From assembly GCA_944322325.1 (NCBI GenBank), contig CALUOQ010000001.1:248001-312000 (forward strand): a stretch of DNA of 64,000 bases. The letters are read 5' to 3'. How positions within the stretch are numbered: the first letter of the stretch is position 1; each line of letters begins with the position of its first letter. The stretch comes from an uncultured Alloprevotella sp. (lineage in GTDB: Bacteria > Bacteroidota > Bacteroidia > Bacteroidales > Bacteroidaceae). Position numbers and translations under genes: made by a program. The notes below the pieces were generated by a model. That model worked only from the letters and a program-made list of their open reading frames with translations, was not told the origin of the DNA and did not search any database. Positions 1-7,875 of the stretch are shown piece after piece.

Positions 1-248
1 TACTCGCGAAAACCGCCGGAGCCGTAAAACTCGACCGTGCGGTCCTCGTAGAAACTGACGCGGTCGCCACTGCGATAGGGGCAGTCGTAACCCGACAGGA
101 AACTGACTTCGACTATGCGCCAGTCGCCCATCATGGCGTATTCCGCCATCTCGTCCTCGTTGGTACAGGCGCTGAAACTCATCACGGTGAATATCAGCAA
201 AAATGCAAGTACGGACCGACGTACGATCGAGGAAGTATTCTTAACCAT
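1..248 (-). CDS. Small lipoprotein, partial (C-terminus beyond window)
   Basis: The reading frame opens at an ATG at 248 and stays open to the window edge (82 complete codons). The N-terminus has two Arg around residues 10-11, a hydrophobic stretch, and a lipobox-like SFSAC ending at Cys28, so it should be exported and lipid-anchored. The visible mature part contains MGDWRIVEVSF followed by alternating polar and aromatic residues, which resembles the first strand of lipocalin-like Bacteroidota lipoproteins. That family call is an inference. A TATCTTTG promoter element lies 36 bases upstream of the start. Function unknown. Confidence 0.7.
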   Translation of the reverse strand, partial: MVKNTSSIVRRSVLAFLLIFTVMSFSACTNEDEMAEYAMMGDWRIVEVSFLSGYDCPYRSGDRVSFYEDRTVEFYGSGGFRE

Positions 249-283
249 AAGCGGGACAAGTATATGGATCTGACTTACGCGGA

Positions 284-291
284 CAAAGATA
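284..291 (-). promoter_or_regulatory. -7 promoter element (TATCTTTG) for the lipoprotein at 248
   Basis: On the minus strand the sequence reads TATCTTTG, matching the Bacteroidota -7 consensus TAnnTTTG, 36 bases upstream of the ATG. No clear -33 TTTG was found. Confidence 0.5.
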
Positions 292-423
292 ATAAAGAAA
301 AGTGAAACACGGACGGACATCGGAAAAAAACGCACTCCGCCCGCATATATTTCCGGCGCTCCGGCCCTATTCATGGCCGGAGCGGGCAGGCATAGCCCGG
401 CGCCGACAAAAATCAGAAGCCAG

Positions 424-470
424 AAAGGACTTGCAAAACCGGCGATGACGCCTGGTTCGCAAGTCCTTTT
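424..470 (-). terminator. Intrinsic terminator after the 557-1400 operon
   Basis: AAAGGACTTGC (424-434) pairs perfectly with GCAAGTCCTTT (459-469), and the arms are A/T-rich at their ends. The hairpin lies downstream of the minus-strand operon ending at 557. The rest of 249-556 shows no gene. Confidence 0.6.
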
Positions 471-556
471 CCAATTTCTCAGGGAAATACGGGGTTATCG
501 CCCGACGGTATTTCCGCGTAGAACAATGAGAGTATCCTCCGGCTCTGAAGGTGGAT

Positions 557-817
557 TCATTTCCGCCGCACGCGCGACAACGTAGTACGCATACGGCGCA
601 TCACCCGAATACCGAACATCACACCGTCGTACACGGCCATGGCCCGCTCGAAGTGTCCCATCCACCGCGCCGCCTTGCCGGCGTCGGGAACAGGGGCGAA
701 GAGCGCCTTGGCCCGGGCTTGCATCTGCGTATGCTGCTGCGCCATCTCGCTGCGTAACTGCTCCATCTCCTCGTTGATGGCTTCGAGCGTCTGTGGAAGT
801 TCAGAAGTCTTTTGCAT
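557..817 (-). CDS. Small hypothetical coiled-coil protein, third gene of the YtxH operon
   Basis: 86 residues from an ATG at 817, directly after the stop of the holin-like gene (819). Residues 1-40 are rich in Glu, Gln and Met with heptad-like spacing (LEAINEEMEQLRSEM), suggesting a short coiled coil. The C-terminus is strongly basic (VMRRMRTTLSRVRRK). There is no signal peptide or clear membrane helix. Its place after ytxH and a DUF1469/holin-like gene is a common small operon in Bacteroidota and suggests a role at the inner face of the membrane, which is inference. I do not recognise a named family. Confidence 0.75.
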   Translation of the reverse strand: MQKTSELPQTLEAINEEMEQLRSEMAQQHTQMQARAKALFAPVPDAGKAARWMGHFERAMAVYDGVMFGIRVMRRMRTTLSRVRRK

Positions 818-818
818 G

Positions 819-1184
819 TCAGCTCTTGTTTTTAGGGTCGAGGAACAATTTGGCAAGGAATGCCGCCAGCGGATTGACGACCAGCCGGCGACGCATGGCA
901 TAAAAGACGGCGGCAAGCACGACAAAGACGAGGCAAACCAGCCCGCAAGCCCCCGCCACGCTTCCCAGCCAGTCCGTAAACAGCAGGACGCAGAGGTAAG
1001 AAAGATACAAAACGACAATGGCCCCCAGCAGGAACACCACGGCCCCTATGACAAAGGCCGAGAGCAGTATCGTTAGCTTCTTGACTATATCCAGTTGCAC
1101 ATACCGCTTCTGGAGCTGTACGCGGCGGAACAGGTCCTGCGCCAGTTCTTGCAGCTGGTCTATGTTTTTGTTACTGGATAGCAC
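819..1184 (-). CDS. Phage-holin-superfamily / DUF1469-like membrane protein
   Basis: 121 residues. An amphipathic N-terminal part (residues 1-40, containing LQELAQDLFRRVQLQ) is followed by two membrane segments at about 45-70 and 75-98. The C-terminal tail is basic (YAMRRRLVV, LDPKNKS). This layout matches small inner-membrane proteins annotated as phage holin family III / DUF1469. In chromosomal contexts they are not phage holins and have no settled function. It lies 12 bases after the YtxH gene and its stop abuts the next ATG, so the three genes are very probably cotranscribed. Confidence 0.75.
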   Translation of the reverse strand: MLSSNKNIDQLQELAQDLFRRVQLQKRYVQLDIVKKLTILLSAFVIGAVVFLLGAIVVLYLSYLCVLLFTDWLGSVAGACGLVCLVFVVLAAVFYAMRRRLVVNPLAAFLAKLFLDPKNKS

Positions 1185-1196
1185 GGGGATAAACGT

Positions 1197-1400
1197 TTAG
1201 CGTGATGCGGACAACTCGTCGGCGATGTCGTCTACGAGGTTCTCCATTTCTTTGCTGTTCAGCTTAATGCCTCTTTTGCGGATGGCTTCTGCGATTTTCG
1301 AACGGGTATCTTCTCCTTTTTCGGGGGCGAAGAGAATACCACAAGCTGCGCCAACGGCGGCGCCACCCAAGAATGCGGCTAAAATGCTCAATCCTTTCAT
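1197..1400 (-). CDS. YtxH domain-containing protein
   Basis: 67 residues. It begins with one glycine- and alanine-rich membrane helix (residues 3-25) followed by the YtxH signature LFAPEKGEDTRSKI and an acidic helical tail. YtxH proteins are small membrane-anchored proteins of general-stress type, and their molecular role is not established. It is the first gene of a three-gene operon with the holin-like and coiled-coil genes. A TAAATTTG promoter element lies 56 bases upstream. Confidence 0.85.
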   Translation of the reverse strand: MKGLSILAAFLGGAAVGAACGILFAPEKGEDTRSKIAEAIRKRGIKLNSKEMENLVDDIADELSASR

Positions 1401-1455
1401 AGTTTTACTGTTTTTGATGGTTGATATTTTTGTACCGATACGTGTTAGTACGGCT

Positions 1456-1463
1456 CAAATTTA
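1456..1463 (-). promoter_or_regulatory. -7 promoter element (TAAATTTG) for the YtxH operon
   Basis: On the minus strand this reads TAAATTTG, fitting TAnnTTTG, 56 bases upstream of the YtxH ATG at 1400. The remaining intergenic sequence to 1631 shows no gene. Confidence 0.5.
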
Positions 1464-1631
1464 CGCTTTTATTTTAGATTGCGTCGCTTCGGAAGAAGAT
1501 TTTATTTCTTCCGCCCGCTTTCGGGAAACTTCGGACGGCCTTACGGAAGGGCTGGACGCGGTTTCACGCAGCGGTGGAAGTGCGGTGTTTCCGCGCCGGG
1601 ACGTCTTGCCCTCTGCGGAGTCGCCGCTCCG

Positions 1632-2075
1632 CTATCTTTTCAGTTCCTCAGGCTTTACGCGCTTCCACAATTCGTACGCCTGGCCTGCGCCGTCGGTCGA
1701 TTTGTAACTGATCGTCATGATGTTCGGGTTGAGCAGTTTGCAGGTCAGTTCGTTATCCTTTCCTTCCAGCTGCTTGCTGAAAGCTGAGAACGCCACTTTC
1801 TCCACGCAAATGCTGTCCGACTTCATCTGGTAGGTGCCATGCGTCGTGATGATCGTATTGAACTCTGCATTGGTCTGCGCCATGACGCAAAATTTGCCGT
1901 CGTCGCTGATCATTTTCCAGACGGGCGCAAGGATCAACGTAGTCGTGCCTTCCTTGCTCTGGCGCGACACGTATTGCTGCCATACGCCGACGATTGTTTT
2001 CTCTGCGTTCTGTGCTTTCGCCGAAGTCCCCATGCCCAGCAGGGCAACAAGACAAACTAAAACTGCTTTTTTCAT
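1632..2075 (-). CDS. DUF4488-like secreted protein
   Basis: 147 residues from the ATG at 2075. The frame can be extended upstream, but only the start at 2075 gives a normal signal peptide (MKKAVLVCLVALLGMGTSAKA, cleavage near residue 21). The mature part has the pattern GVWQQYVS ... VWKMISDDGKF ... THGTYQMKSD ... YELWKRVK typical of DUF4488, a lipocalin-like beta-barrel family of Bacteroidota with unknown ligand. It should be periplasmic or outer-membrane associated. A TACATTTG element 59 bases upstream gives it its own promoter, separate from dnaX upstream. Confidence 0.8.
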   Translation of the reverse strand: MKKAVLVCLVALLGMGTSAKAQNAEKTIVGVWQQYVSRQSKEGTTTLILAPVWKMISDDGKFCVMAQTNAEFNTIITTHGTYQMKSDSICVEKVAFSAFSKQLEGKDNELTCKLLNPNIMTISYKSTDGAGQAYELWKRVKPEELKR

Positions 2076-2133
2076 GATAAAGACATTTATTATTAAGGTG
2101 CGAAAGGGAGCGTGCGCTCGTTCTCTCACCCTG

Positions 2134-2141
2134 CAAATGTA
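2134..2141 (-). promoter_or_regulatory. -7 promoter element (TACATTTG) for the DUF4488 gene
   Basis: Minus-strand TACATTTG matches TAnnTTTG and lies in the short gap between the dnaX stop (2195) and the ATG at 2075. Confidence 0.5.
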
Positions 2142-2194
2142 ACTTTTTCCTAACGAAAATGCAAAAATGCAAGCAAAAAATCGCAGAAATACGG

Positions 2195-4087
2195 TCAGGC
2201 GAGGGTCAGGTTCAGTTCGTCGCGGAGCAACTGCAGTCCCTCGCTGCGCTGGAGCATCATCTGGAATTGCTCCTTCTTGCTGTATGCCTTCACCTGCTCC
2301 CCGGGTGCCGCCACGCGCAACCGCAGGCAGACTTTCCCGTTCTTCAATTCCCGGCGCAGGTACGTTTCGATTTCGGGCACCAGTGCCTGCATGTAGTGCA
2401 TCACCTGCTCGTTGTCCAACACCACTTCGTAGGTCTCCGCCTCCAGTCGCCGCGGCGTCAGGTTCTTCATGCGTGCGGCCATGGCCGCCTGCTCTTGCGG
2501 CAGGGAGTTGGCAAAGCGGAACCACTGGTACGACAGCTCGCGCTCGTCAAACGGCGCATCGCCCCAGTCGGCCTCGGCGGCGGGCTGAGTAGGCTGGTCG
2601 GCCGGCCCGGCGGTGGCTTCGCTCCGATGGCGTATGGAGACGGCGGTCAGGGACTTTAGCCCGCCGCGGTTTTGCCCGGCCGCGCTTCGTGTCAGGAGTT
2701 CCTTCGCGGTTGCAGGCCGGGCGGACTGCGTCGCCGGGTCGGCGGCGGGAGCGGGCCGACCGTACGCCGCGGCCTGCTCCGATGCGAGGGTCGCACCGGG
2801 AGCTACGTTCGCTTTTCCTGTCGCTGCGTTAGGAATTCCTGTCGCAGCGATAGAATTTTCTGTCGCTGCGTTCGTTTTTTCTGTCGCAGCGACAGGATTT
2901 GCGGGCGCAGCGCTCGTTGGGGCGGAGGCTGCGCCGGCGGAAAACAGGGGTTTAAGAGACTTCGTAGGGCCAAGCCCCGAGCCGGCTGGCTCATCGGTGG
3001 AGAGTTGTGCCACCTCGATGAGCGTCAGCTCCACTAACAGGCGTTTGTTCCGACTCGTACGATAGTTCATGTCGCAGTCGTTACAGAGTTTCAAGGCCCG
3101 GTAGAGGAAACGGGGGGCGCAACGCTGCGCCTGTTCGCGGTAGCGCTGCTTCACGCTGTCGGCCACTTCGAGCAGAGGCAGCGTCACCTCGTCGCGACTG
3201 ACAAGCAGGTCGCGGAAGTGCGAGGCCAGTCCGCCGATGAAGTGGTTGCCTTCGAAACCCTTGGCGAGGATTTCGTTGAACGTAAGCAGGCAGCTGCTCA
3301 CTTCGCCGGCGAGCAGCTGGTCCGTCAGTCGGAAGTAGTATTCGTAGTCGAGGACGTTGAGATTCTCAATGGTCTTTTCGTACGTAATCTGTCCGCCCGT
3401 GTAGCTCACGACCTGGTCGAAGATGGACAGGGCGTCGCGCATGCCGCCATCAGCCTTCTGCGCGATGACATGGAGAGCCTGTTCCTCGAAACCGACGCCC
3501 TCGCTCTGCGCCACATGGGCCAGGTGGCGGACGATGTCGCCGACCTCCATGCGGTTGAAGTCGTAGATTTGGCAGCGGCTCAGTATGGTGGGCAGGATTT
3601 TGTGCTTCTCCGTCGTGGCCAGGATAAAGATGGCGTGTTCGGGCGGCTCCTCGAGCGTTTTCAGGAAAGCATTGAAGGCCGCGGTCGAAAGCATGTGGAC
3701 TTCGTCGATTATGAACACTTTGTACTTCCCTACCTGCGGGGGAATGCGCACCTGCTCTATGAGCGAGCGGATGTCCTCAACGGAATTGTTGGAGGCGGCG
3801 TCGAGTTCATGAATGTTGTAGCTGCGTTGCTCATCAAAGGCCACGCAGCTCTCGCAGTGGCCACAGGCTTCGCCCGCGGGCGTCGGCGAAAGGCAGTTGA
3901 TGGTCTTGGCAAAAATGCGGGCACAAGTCGTCTTGCCCACGCCGCGCGGACCGCAGAAAAGGTAGGCGTGGGCCAGTTTGCCCGTAGCGATGGCGTTCTT
4001 GAGCGTCGTGGTCAGGGCGTGCTGACCGACGACGGTGTCGAACGTCGTGGGCCTGTACTTTCGGGCCGATACAATATAATTCTCCAT
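2195..4087 (-). CDS. dnaX: DNA polymerase III subunit gamma/tau
   Basis: 630 residues. DnaX is the ATPase of the clamp loader, which opens the sliding clamp and couples polymerase and helicase. The Walker A motif GPRGVGKT is at 46-53. A zinc module has Cys at 65, 75, 78 and 81. Walker B IIDEVHML, sensor 1 region LATTEKHK and the SRC arginine finger ILSRCQ are all present. The start at 4087 (MENYIVSARKYRP) is the family start; a longer frame upstream runs into the phosphatase gene. Residues about 392-430, in the linker after the AAA+ and collar domains, are a heptad repeat of type AATxxxN. It is encoded by the 21-bp repeat family found elsewhere in the window. It is not known whether a shorter gamma form is made. 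Confidence 0.97.
   Translation of the reverse strand: MENYIVSARKYRPTTFDTVVGQHALTTTLKNAIATGKLAHAYLFCGPRGVGKTTCARIFAKTINCLSPTPAGEACGHCESCVAFDEQRSYNIHELDAASNNSVEDIRSLIEQVRIPPQVGKYKVFIIDEVHMLSTAAFNAFLKTLEEPPEHAIFILATTEKHKILPTILSRCQIYDFNRMEVGDIVRHLAHVAQSEGVGFEEQALHVIAQKADGGMRDALSIFDQVVSYTGGQITYEKTIENLNVLDYEYYFRLTDQLLAGEVSSCLLTFNEILAKGFEGNHFIGGLASHFRDLLVSRDEVTLPLLEVADSVKQRYREQAQRCAPRFLYRALKLCNDCDMNYRTSRNKRLLVELTLIEVAQLSTDEPAGSGLGPTKSLKPLFSAGAASAPTSAAPANPVAATEKTNAATENSIAATGIPNAATGKANVAPGATLASEQAAAYGRPAPAADPATQSARPATAKELLTRSAAGQNRGGLKSLTAVSIRHRSEATAGPADQPTQPAAEADWGDAPFDERELSYQWFRFANSLPQEQAAMAARMKNLTPRRLEAETYEVVLDNEQVMHYMQALVPEIETYLRRELKNGKVCLRLRVAAPGEQVKAYSKKEQFQMMLQRSEGLQLLRDELNLTLA
2800..2912. repeat. 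21-bp tandem repeat array inside dnaX (locus A)
   Basis: Cores TCGCTGCG/TCGCAGCG start at 2821, 2842, 2863 and 2884, with a degenerate GCGCAGCG at 2905 and a weak copy at 2800. The spacing is exactly 21 bp. On the coding (minus) strand each unit is seven codons, giving AAT-x-x-x-N heptads. The units carry the same arms (TTCCTGTCGC, GCGACAGGA) as the intergenic arrays at 7.7, 16.5, 24.3, 38.5 and 51.6 kb. Confidence 0.9.
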
Positions 4088-4105
4088 GTGTTCGGTGCTT
4101 CCTTG

Positions 4106-4113
4106 CAAAGTTA
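4106..4113 (-). promoter_or_regulatory. dnaX: -7 promoter element (TAACTTTG) for dnaX
   Basis: Minus-strand TAACTTTG lies 19 bases before the ATG at 4087, in the gap after the phosphatase gene. This position also supports 4087 as the dnaX start. Confidence 0.55.
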
Positions 4114-4164
4114 AGGCAAAATTCTCAATCGGCGGACCTGCGGCCGGCGAAATTGCCGGCCGGC

Positions 4165-4725
4165 TCAGTCGGCCGTCGCTCCGATTTCGGCAGACTGAGG
4201 CGAACCGTCCGGACGCGCCGCGACGCAGACGCGGCGCACCTCGGCATTGCCCCAACGCGGAATGTCGGCAATCGACCGCCCGGACAGGACGGCCACGATG
4301 CAACGGTTGAACAAGCCATGACCGACAGCCAGCACACGCTGACCGTCATAGCGGGAAAGAAGGTAGGCCAGAAAACGGTGGGCGCGGTCGAAAAGGGCCT
4401 CGACGCTTTCCACGTCGGGCGGAAAGGCCGTGCCGCGCACCTCGGCGATGCGCCGGCCTGTCAGGCTGCCCCAGTCGCGCTCACGCAGCAAGGGGCAGAG
4501 GTCCACCGGCAGGCCGCGTCGACCGTTGAGCACCTCGGCCGTAGCCACGGTCCGCGCCAGGTCGCTCACCACCAGCGCGTCGAACGTCACGCCGGCCAAG
4601 GCATCGCGCAGCGCCTCTGCCTGGCAGACGCCGGCGGCAGTCAGCCGACCGGGCAGGTGCCCTTGCAGGATACCGGCGACGTTCTCCTCGGTTTCGCCGT
4701 GGCGCACTAAGTAAAGTTCTATCAT
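4165..4725 (-). CDS. Histidine phosphatase (phosphoglycerate mutase) family protein
   Basis: 186 residues. The N-terminal motif LVRHGETEEN carries the catalytic His8 that is phosphorylated during the reaction. SDLARTVATAEV, RERDWG with its acidic proton donor, and VGHGLFNR with the second His complete the branch 1 signature. Members include alpha-ribazole phosphatase (CobC) and broad phosphatases, and the sequence alone does not choose between them. No cobalamin gene is nearby. It starts 19 bases after gpsA and is probably read with lysS and gpsA. Confidence 0.88.
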   Translation of the reverse strand: MIELYLVRHGETEENVAGILQGHLPGRLTAAGVCQAEALRDALAGVTFDALVVSDLARTVATAEVLNGRRGLPVDLCPLLRERDWGSLTGRRIAEVRGTAFPPDVESVEALFDRAHRFLAYLLSRYDGQRVLAVGHGLFNRCIVAVLSGRSIADIPRWGNAEVRRVCVAARPDGSPQSAEIGATAD

Positions 4726-4744
4726 CGATCGGGGTGTGTGCCGC

Positions 4745-5740
4745 TTAGCGGAACGAATCGGTCAGCAGCTTAATCTCGATGGCCGGCGAGATACGCTCGT
4801 ACAGGATATTGTAAACCGCGTCCAGGATAGGCATGTTGACGTGGAAGTGGCGGTTGATGTCCTTCATGCACTTCGTTCCGTAGTAGCCCTCGGCGATCAT
4901 TTCCATTTCTATCTGCGCGCTTTTCACCGAGTAGCCCTTCCCGATCATCGTACCGAAGACGCGGTTACGCGAGAAGTTGGAGTAGCTTGTTACGAGCAAG
5001 TCGCCGAGATACACGGAGTCGTAGACGTTGCGCTCAATGGGGTAGACGGCGCGCAGGAAGCGGCTCATCTCCTGCACGGCGTTGGCCAGGAGGACAGACT
5101 GGAAGTTGTCGCCGTACTTCAGTCCGTTGCAGATGCCCGCAGCGATGGCATAGACGTTCTTCAGCACCGATGCGTACTCAATGCCGATAACGTCGGAAGC
5201 CGTTTTCGTCTTGATGTAACTGCTGGAAAGCAAGTCGGCCAGTGCGCGCGCCTTGGCCGTGTCGGCGCAGCCTACGGTGAGATAGGTCAGGCGGTCGAGC
5301 GCCACTTCCTCGGCGTGGCTCGGCCCGCCCAGCACGGCGAGGTTCTCGTCGGGCACGTTGTATGCCTGCCTGAAGTACTCCGAGCAGACGAGGTTCTCGT
5401 CGGGGACGATGCCCTTGATAGCGGTGACGACAAACTTGTCGCTGATGCGGACTTTCAGCCGGCGGAGGTGGTTTTTCAGGTAAGGCGAGGGCGTGACGAA
5501 TATCAGCGTGTCCGAAGCGCGCACCGTTTCGTTCAGGTCGGCCGAAAAGGTGATTCGGCTGACGTCGAAGTGCACTCCGGTGAGGTAATGGGGGTTATGC
5601 TCCGCCCGCCTGAACTCCTCGATGGTGTCGGCGCGGCGGATGTACCAGTTGAGGTGGTCGACGCGCTCCAGCACCATCTTGGCAATTGCGGTAGCCCAGC
5701 TTCCGCCGCCGATGACGGCTATTTGTCCACATCCTTCCAT
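4745..5740 (-). CDS. gpsA: Glycerol-3-phosphate dehydrogenase (NAD(P)+)
   Basis: 331 residues. It reduces dihydroxyacetone phosphate to sn-glycerol 3-phosphate for phospholipid synthesis, in the cytoplasm. The N-terminal nucleotide-binding loop is IAVIGGGSWATAIAKM. LGGPSHAEEVA and the catalytic lysine region ASVLKNVYAIAAG follow, then the C-terminal substrate-binding domain. The start at 5740 puts the dinucleotide loop ten residues in, as in the family; the open frame upstream lacks similarity. It lies 80 bases after lysS on the same strand. Confidence 0.95.
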   Translation of the reverse strand: MEGCGQIAVIGGGSWATAIAKMVLERVDHLNWYIRRADTIEEFRRAEHNPHYLTGVHFDVSRITFSADLNETVRASDTLIFVTPSPYLKNHLRRLKVRISDKFVVTAIKGIVPDENLVCSEYFRQAYNVPDENLAVLGGPSHAEEVALDRLTYLTVGCADTAKARALADLLSSSYIKTKTASDVIGIEYASVLKNVYAIAAGICNGLKYGDNFQSVLLANAVQEMSRFLRAVYPIERNVYDSVYLGDLLVTSYSNFSRNRVFGTMIGKGYSVKSAQIEMEMIAEGYYGTKCMKDINRHFHVNMPILDAVYNILYERISPAIEIKLLTDSFR

Positions 5741-5820
5741 AGTCCGGCTGTTTTCCGTGGAAACGGGAAGCGGGCGGCCCGAAGCGTCCGTCGCTCCTTT
5801 CCGCCCGCCGGTTTTTACAA

Positions 5821-7551
5821 TCAAAGTTTAGCCAGCCACGCCGCCACTTCGTCGACGCTCGGCTTCGCTGTGTCGAGTTTGTACTTCTTGATGATTTCGC
5901 CCAGCTGCTGCTGTATCTTCTGCGGATTGCCGTCCTTGAGGTCGCTGACGAGGTTGTAGCCGGCCTTCTGAAGCAGGGGGACGAGTTCCTCGGCGATGCC
6001 GATTTCCGCGTATTTAGCCGCGGCGTCGCGCGGAGCTTTCTTCTCGGGACGCATCTGGGGGAAGAAGAGCACTTCCTGTATGGTGGTCTGTCCCGTCATT
6101 AACATCACGAGGCGGTCCATGCCGATGCCGATACCCGACATCGGCGGCATGCCGTACTGCATGGCGCGAAGGAAGTCCTGATCGATGAACATGGCCTCGT
6201 CGTCGCCCTTCTGCGAAAGACGGAGCTGCTCTTCGAAGCGTTCTTCCTGGTCGATCGGGTCGTTGAGCTCACTGTATGAGTTGGCCAACTCCTTACCATT
6301 GACCATCAGCTCGAAGCGCTCGGTCAGGGCGGGGTTGTCGCGGTGTTTTTTCGTAAGCGGACTCATCTCGACGGGGTAGTCGGTGATGAACGTGGGCTGG
6401 ATGTACGTGCCCTCGCAGAACTCACCGAAAATCTCGTCAATCATCTTGCCCTTGCCGTAGGTGTCGTCGACAGCCTCGAGGTTAAGCTCCTTGCAGATGG
6501 CGCGGACTTCGTCCTCCGTCTTGCCGTTCAGGTCGTAACCGGTCTTCTCCTTGATGGCGTCGAGCATGGTGACGCGACGGAAGGGGGCTTTGAACGAAAT
6601 GACGTTGTCGCCGACCCGGACTTCGGTCGTACCATTCACGTCGAGGCAGATCTTCTCCAGAAGTTTCTCGGTGTACGCCATCATCCACTTGTAGTCCTTG
6701 TAGGAAACGTAAAGCTCCATGCAGGTGAACTCGGGGTTGTGGTTCTTGTCCATACCCTCGTTGCGGAAATTCTTCCCAATCTCGTAGACACCCTCAAAAC
6801 CGCCCACGATGAGCCGCTTCAGGTAGAGCTCGGTCGCGATGCGGAGGTAGAGGTCAACGTCGAGCGTGTTGTGATGCGTGATAAAGGGCCGGGCGCTCGC
6901 ACCGCCGGGAATGGGTTGCAGCACGGGGGTTTCGACTTCCATGTAGCCGTCCTTGTCGAAAAACTCGCGCATGGACTTGAACACCTTGGAACGCTTGATA
7001 AACGTTTCCTTGACACCGGCGTTCACGATGAGGTCCACGTAGCGTTGGCGGTAGCGCAGCTCGGGGTCGTCGAAGGAGTCGTACGTCACGCCATCCTTTT
7101 GCTTGACGACAGGCAGGGGCCTGATGCTCTTGGCCAGCACGGTCAATTCCTTGGCGTGTACGCTGATTTCTCCCGTCTGCGTGCGGAACACGAATCCCTT
7201 TACGCCGACAAAGTCGCCCAGGTCGAGCAGGCGTTTGAACACGACGTTGTACAGGTCCTTGTCGTCGCCCGGACAAACGTCGTCGCGCGTGACGTAGACC
7301 TGGATGCGCCCCCGCGAATCCTGTAGCTCCATGAAGCTGGCCTTGCCCATGACCCGGCGGCTCATCATGCGCCCCGCGATGCACACCTGCCGGGGTTCGG
7401 CCTCGTCGTCGCGGAAGTCGTTCTTGATGTCGACGGAGTAAGCGTCCGTCGGGTAAGCCGCGGCCGGATAGGGGTTGATGCCCATGGCCCGGAGTTCGTC
7501 GAGCGCCTTACGGCGGTTGATTTCCTGTTCGCTGAGTTCGAGTATATTCAT
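5821..7551 (-). CDS. lysS: Lysyl-tRNA synthetase, class II
   Basis: 576 residues. It charges tRNA-Lys. An OB-fold anticodon-binding domain (about 60-160, with [18 protein letters not shown]) is followed by the class II catalytic core. That core has motif 2 ([20 protein letters not shown]) and motif 3 ([15 protein letters not shown]). About 70 residues beyond motif 3 form a C-terminal extension seen in Bacteroidota LysS. The start at 7551 ([14 protein letters not shown]) is the family start. The apparent upstream extension to 7806 is translated repeat sequence and is not real. A TACTTTTG element lies 26 bases upstream. Confidence 0.97.
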   Translation of the reverse strand: MNILELSEQEINRRKALDELRAMGINPYPAAAYPTDAYSVDIKNDFRDDEAEPRQVCIAGRMMSRRVMGKASFMELQDSRGRIQVYVTRDDVCPGDDKDLYNVVFKRLLDLGDFVGVKGFVFRTQTGEISVHAKELTVLAKSIRPLPVVKQKDGVTYDSFDDPELRYRQRYVDLIVNAGVKETFIKRSKVFKSMREFFDKDGYMEVETPVLQPIPGGASARPFITHHNTLDVDLYLRIATELYLKRLIVGGFEGVYEIGKNFRNEGMDKNHNPEFTCMELYVSYKDYKWMMAYTEKLLEKICLDVNGTTEVRVGDNVISFKAPFRRVTMLDAIKEKTGYDLNGKTEDEVRAICKELNLEAVDDTYGKGKMIDEIFGEFCEGTYIQPTFITDYPVEMSPLTKKHRDNPALTERFELMVNGKELANSYSELNDPIDQEERFEEQLRLSQKGDDEAMFIDQDFLRAMQYGMPPMSGIGIGMDRLVMLMTGQTTIQEVLFFPQMRPEKKAPRDAAAKYAEIGIAEELVPLLQKAGYNLVSDLKDGNPQKIQQQLGEIIKKYKLDTAKPSVDEVAAWLAKL

Positions 7552-7576
7552 TTTGTCGTAGTTACAGATTTTCGGG

Positions 7577-7584
7577 CAAAAGTA
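7577..7584 (-). promoter_or_regulatory. lysS: -7 promoter element (TACTTTTG) for lysS
   Basis: Minus-strand TACTTTTG fits TAnnTTTG and lies 26 bases upstream of the lysS ATG, between the start and the repeat array at 7676. Confidence 0.55.
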
Positions 7585-7675
7585 CGAAAACTTTTTAACG
7601 TAGGCAACAAAGCCGCGACAAAGCCGACCGCCGGGCGGCCTCCGCCCCGCCGACGGACGAATGCCGGCCTGCGCA

Positions 7676-7786
7676 AAACAAGTACTACGATAGAAAAAAC
7701 AAGTACTACGATAGAAAAAACAAGTACTACGATAGAAAATCCTATCGCAGCGATAGGATTTTCTGTCGCTGCGACAGGAAAACGCG
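7676..7786. repeat. 21-bp tandem repeat array between thi4 and lysS (locus B)
   Basis: Five units. Three near-identical ones contain ACAAGTACTACGATAG, with CGAT at 7730 as a phase marker. They are followed by the palindromes TCCTATCGCAGCGATAGGA and TCCTGTCGCTGCGACAGGA. The corresponding bases recur every 21 bp, for example CGAT/CGAC at 7730, 7751 and 7772. It lies upstream of the lysS promoter and downstream of the thi terminator. Confidence 0.95.
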
Positions 7787-7806
7787 GCGCCCGAGGGCGT
7801 ACGCAA

Positions 7807-7842
7807 AAGGCCCCGCCGGCGTTTTCTGCCGGGCGGGGCCTT
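7807..7842 (-). terminator. Intrinsic terminator of the thiE-thiC-thi4 operon
   Basis: AAGGCCCCGCC (7807-7817) pairs with GGCGGGGCCTT (7832-7842). On the minus strand the stem is followed by TTTTGCG. It lies 34 bases after the thi4 stop. Confidence 0.8.
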
Positions 7843-7875
7843 GACTGCATGGCGTACGGCAGACAGCCGCGCGCC

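Noticed and set aside
2873-2881. Programmed frameshift site for a gamma form of DnaX
   Set aside because: The A6 run (minus strand) reads GAA AAA ACG in frame, not the efficient A AAA AAG heptamer. No strong hairpin directly downstream was identified beyond the repeat itself. A weak slip remains possible.
7552-7806. Open frame extending lysS upstream through the repeat array
   Set aside because: Units of 21 bp contain no stop in several frames, so arrays produce artificial open frames (heptads like FYRSTCF). The lysS family start and promoter are at 7551 and 7577.
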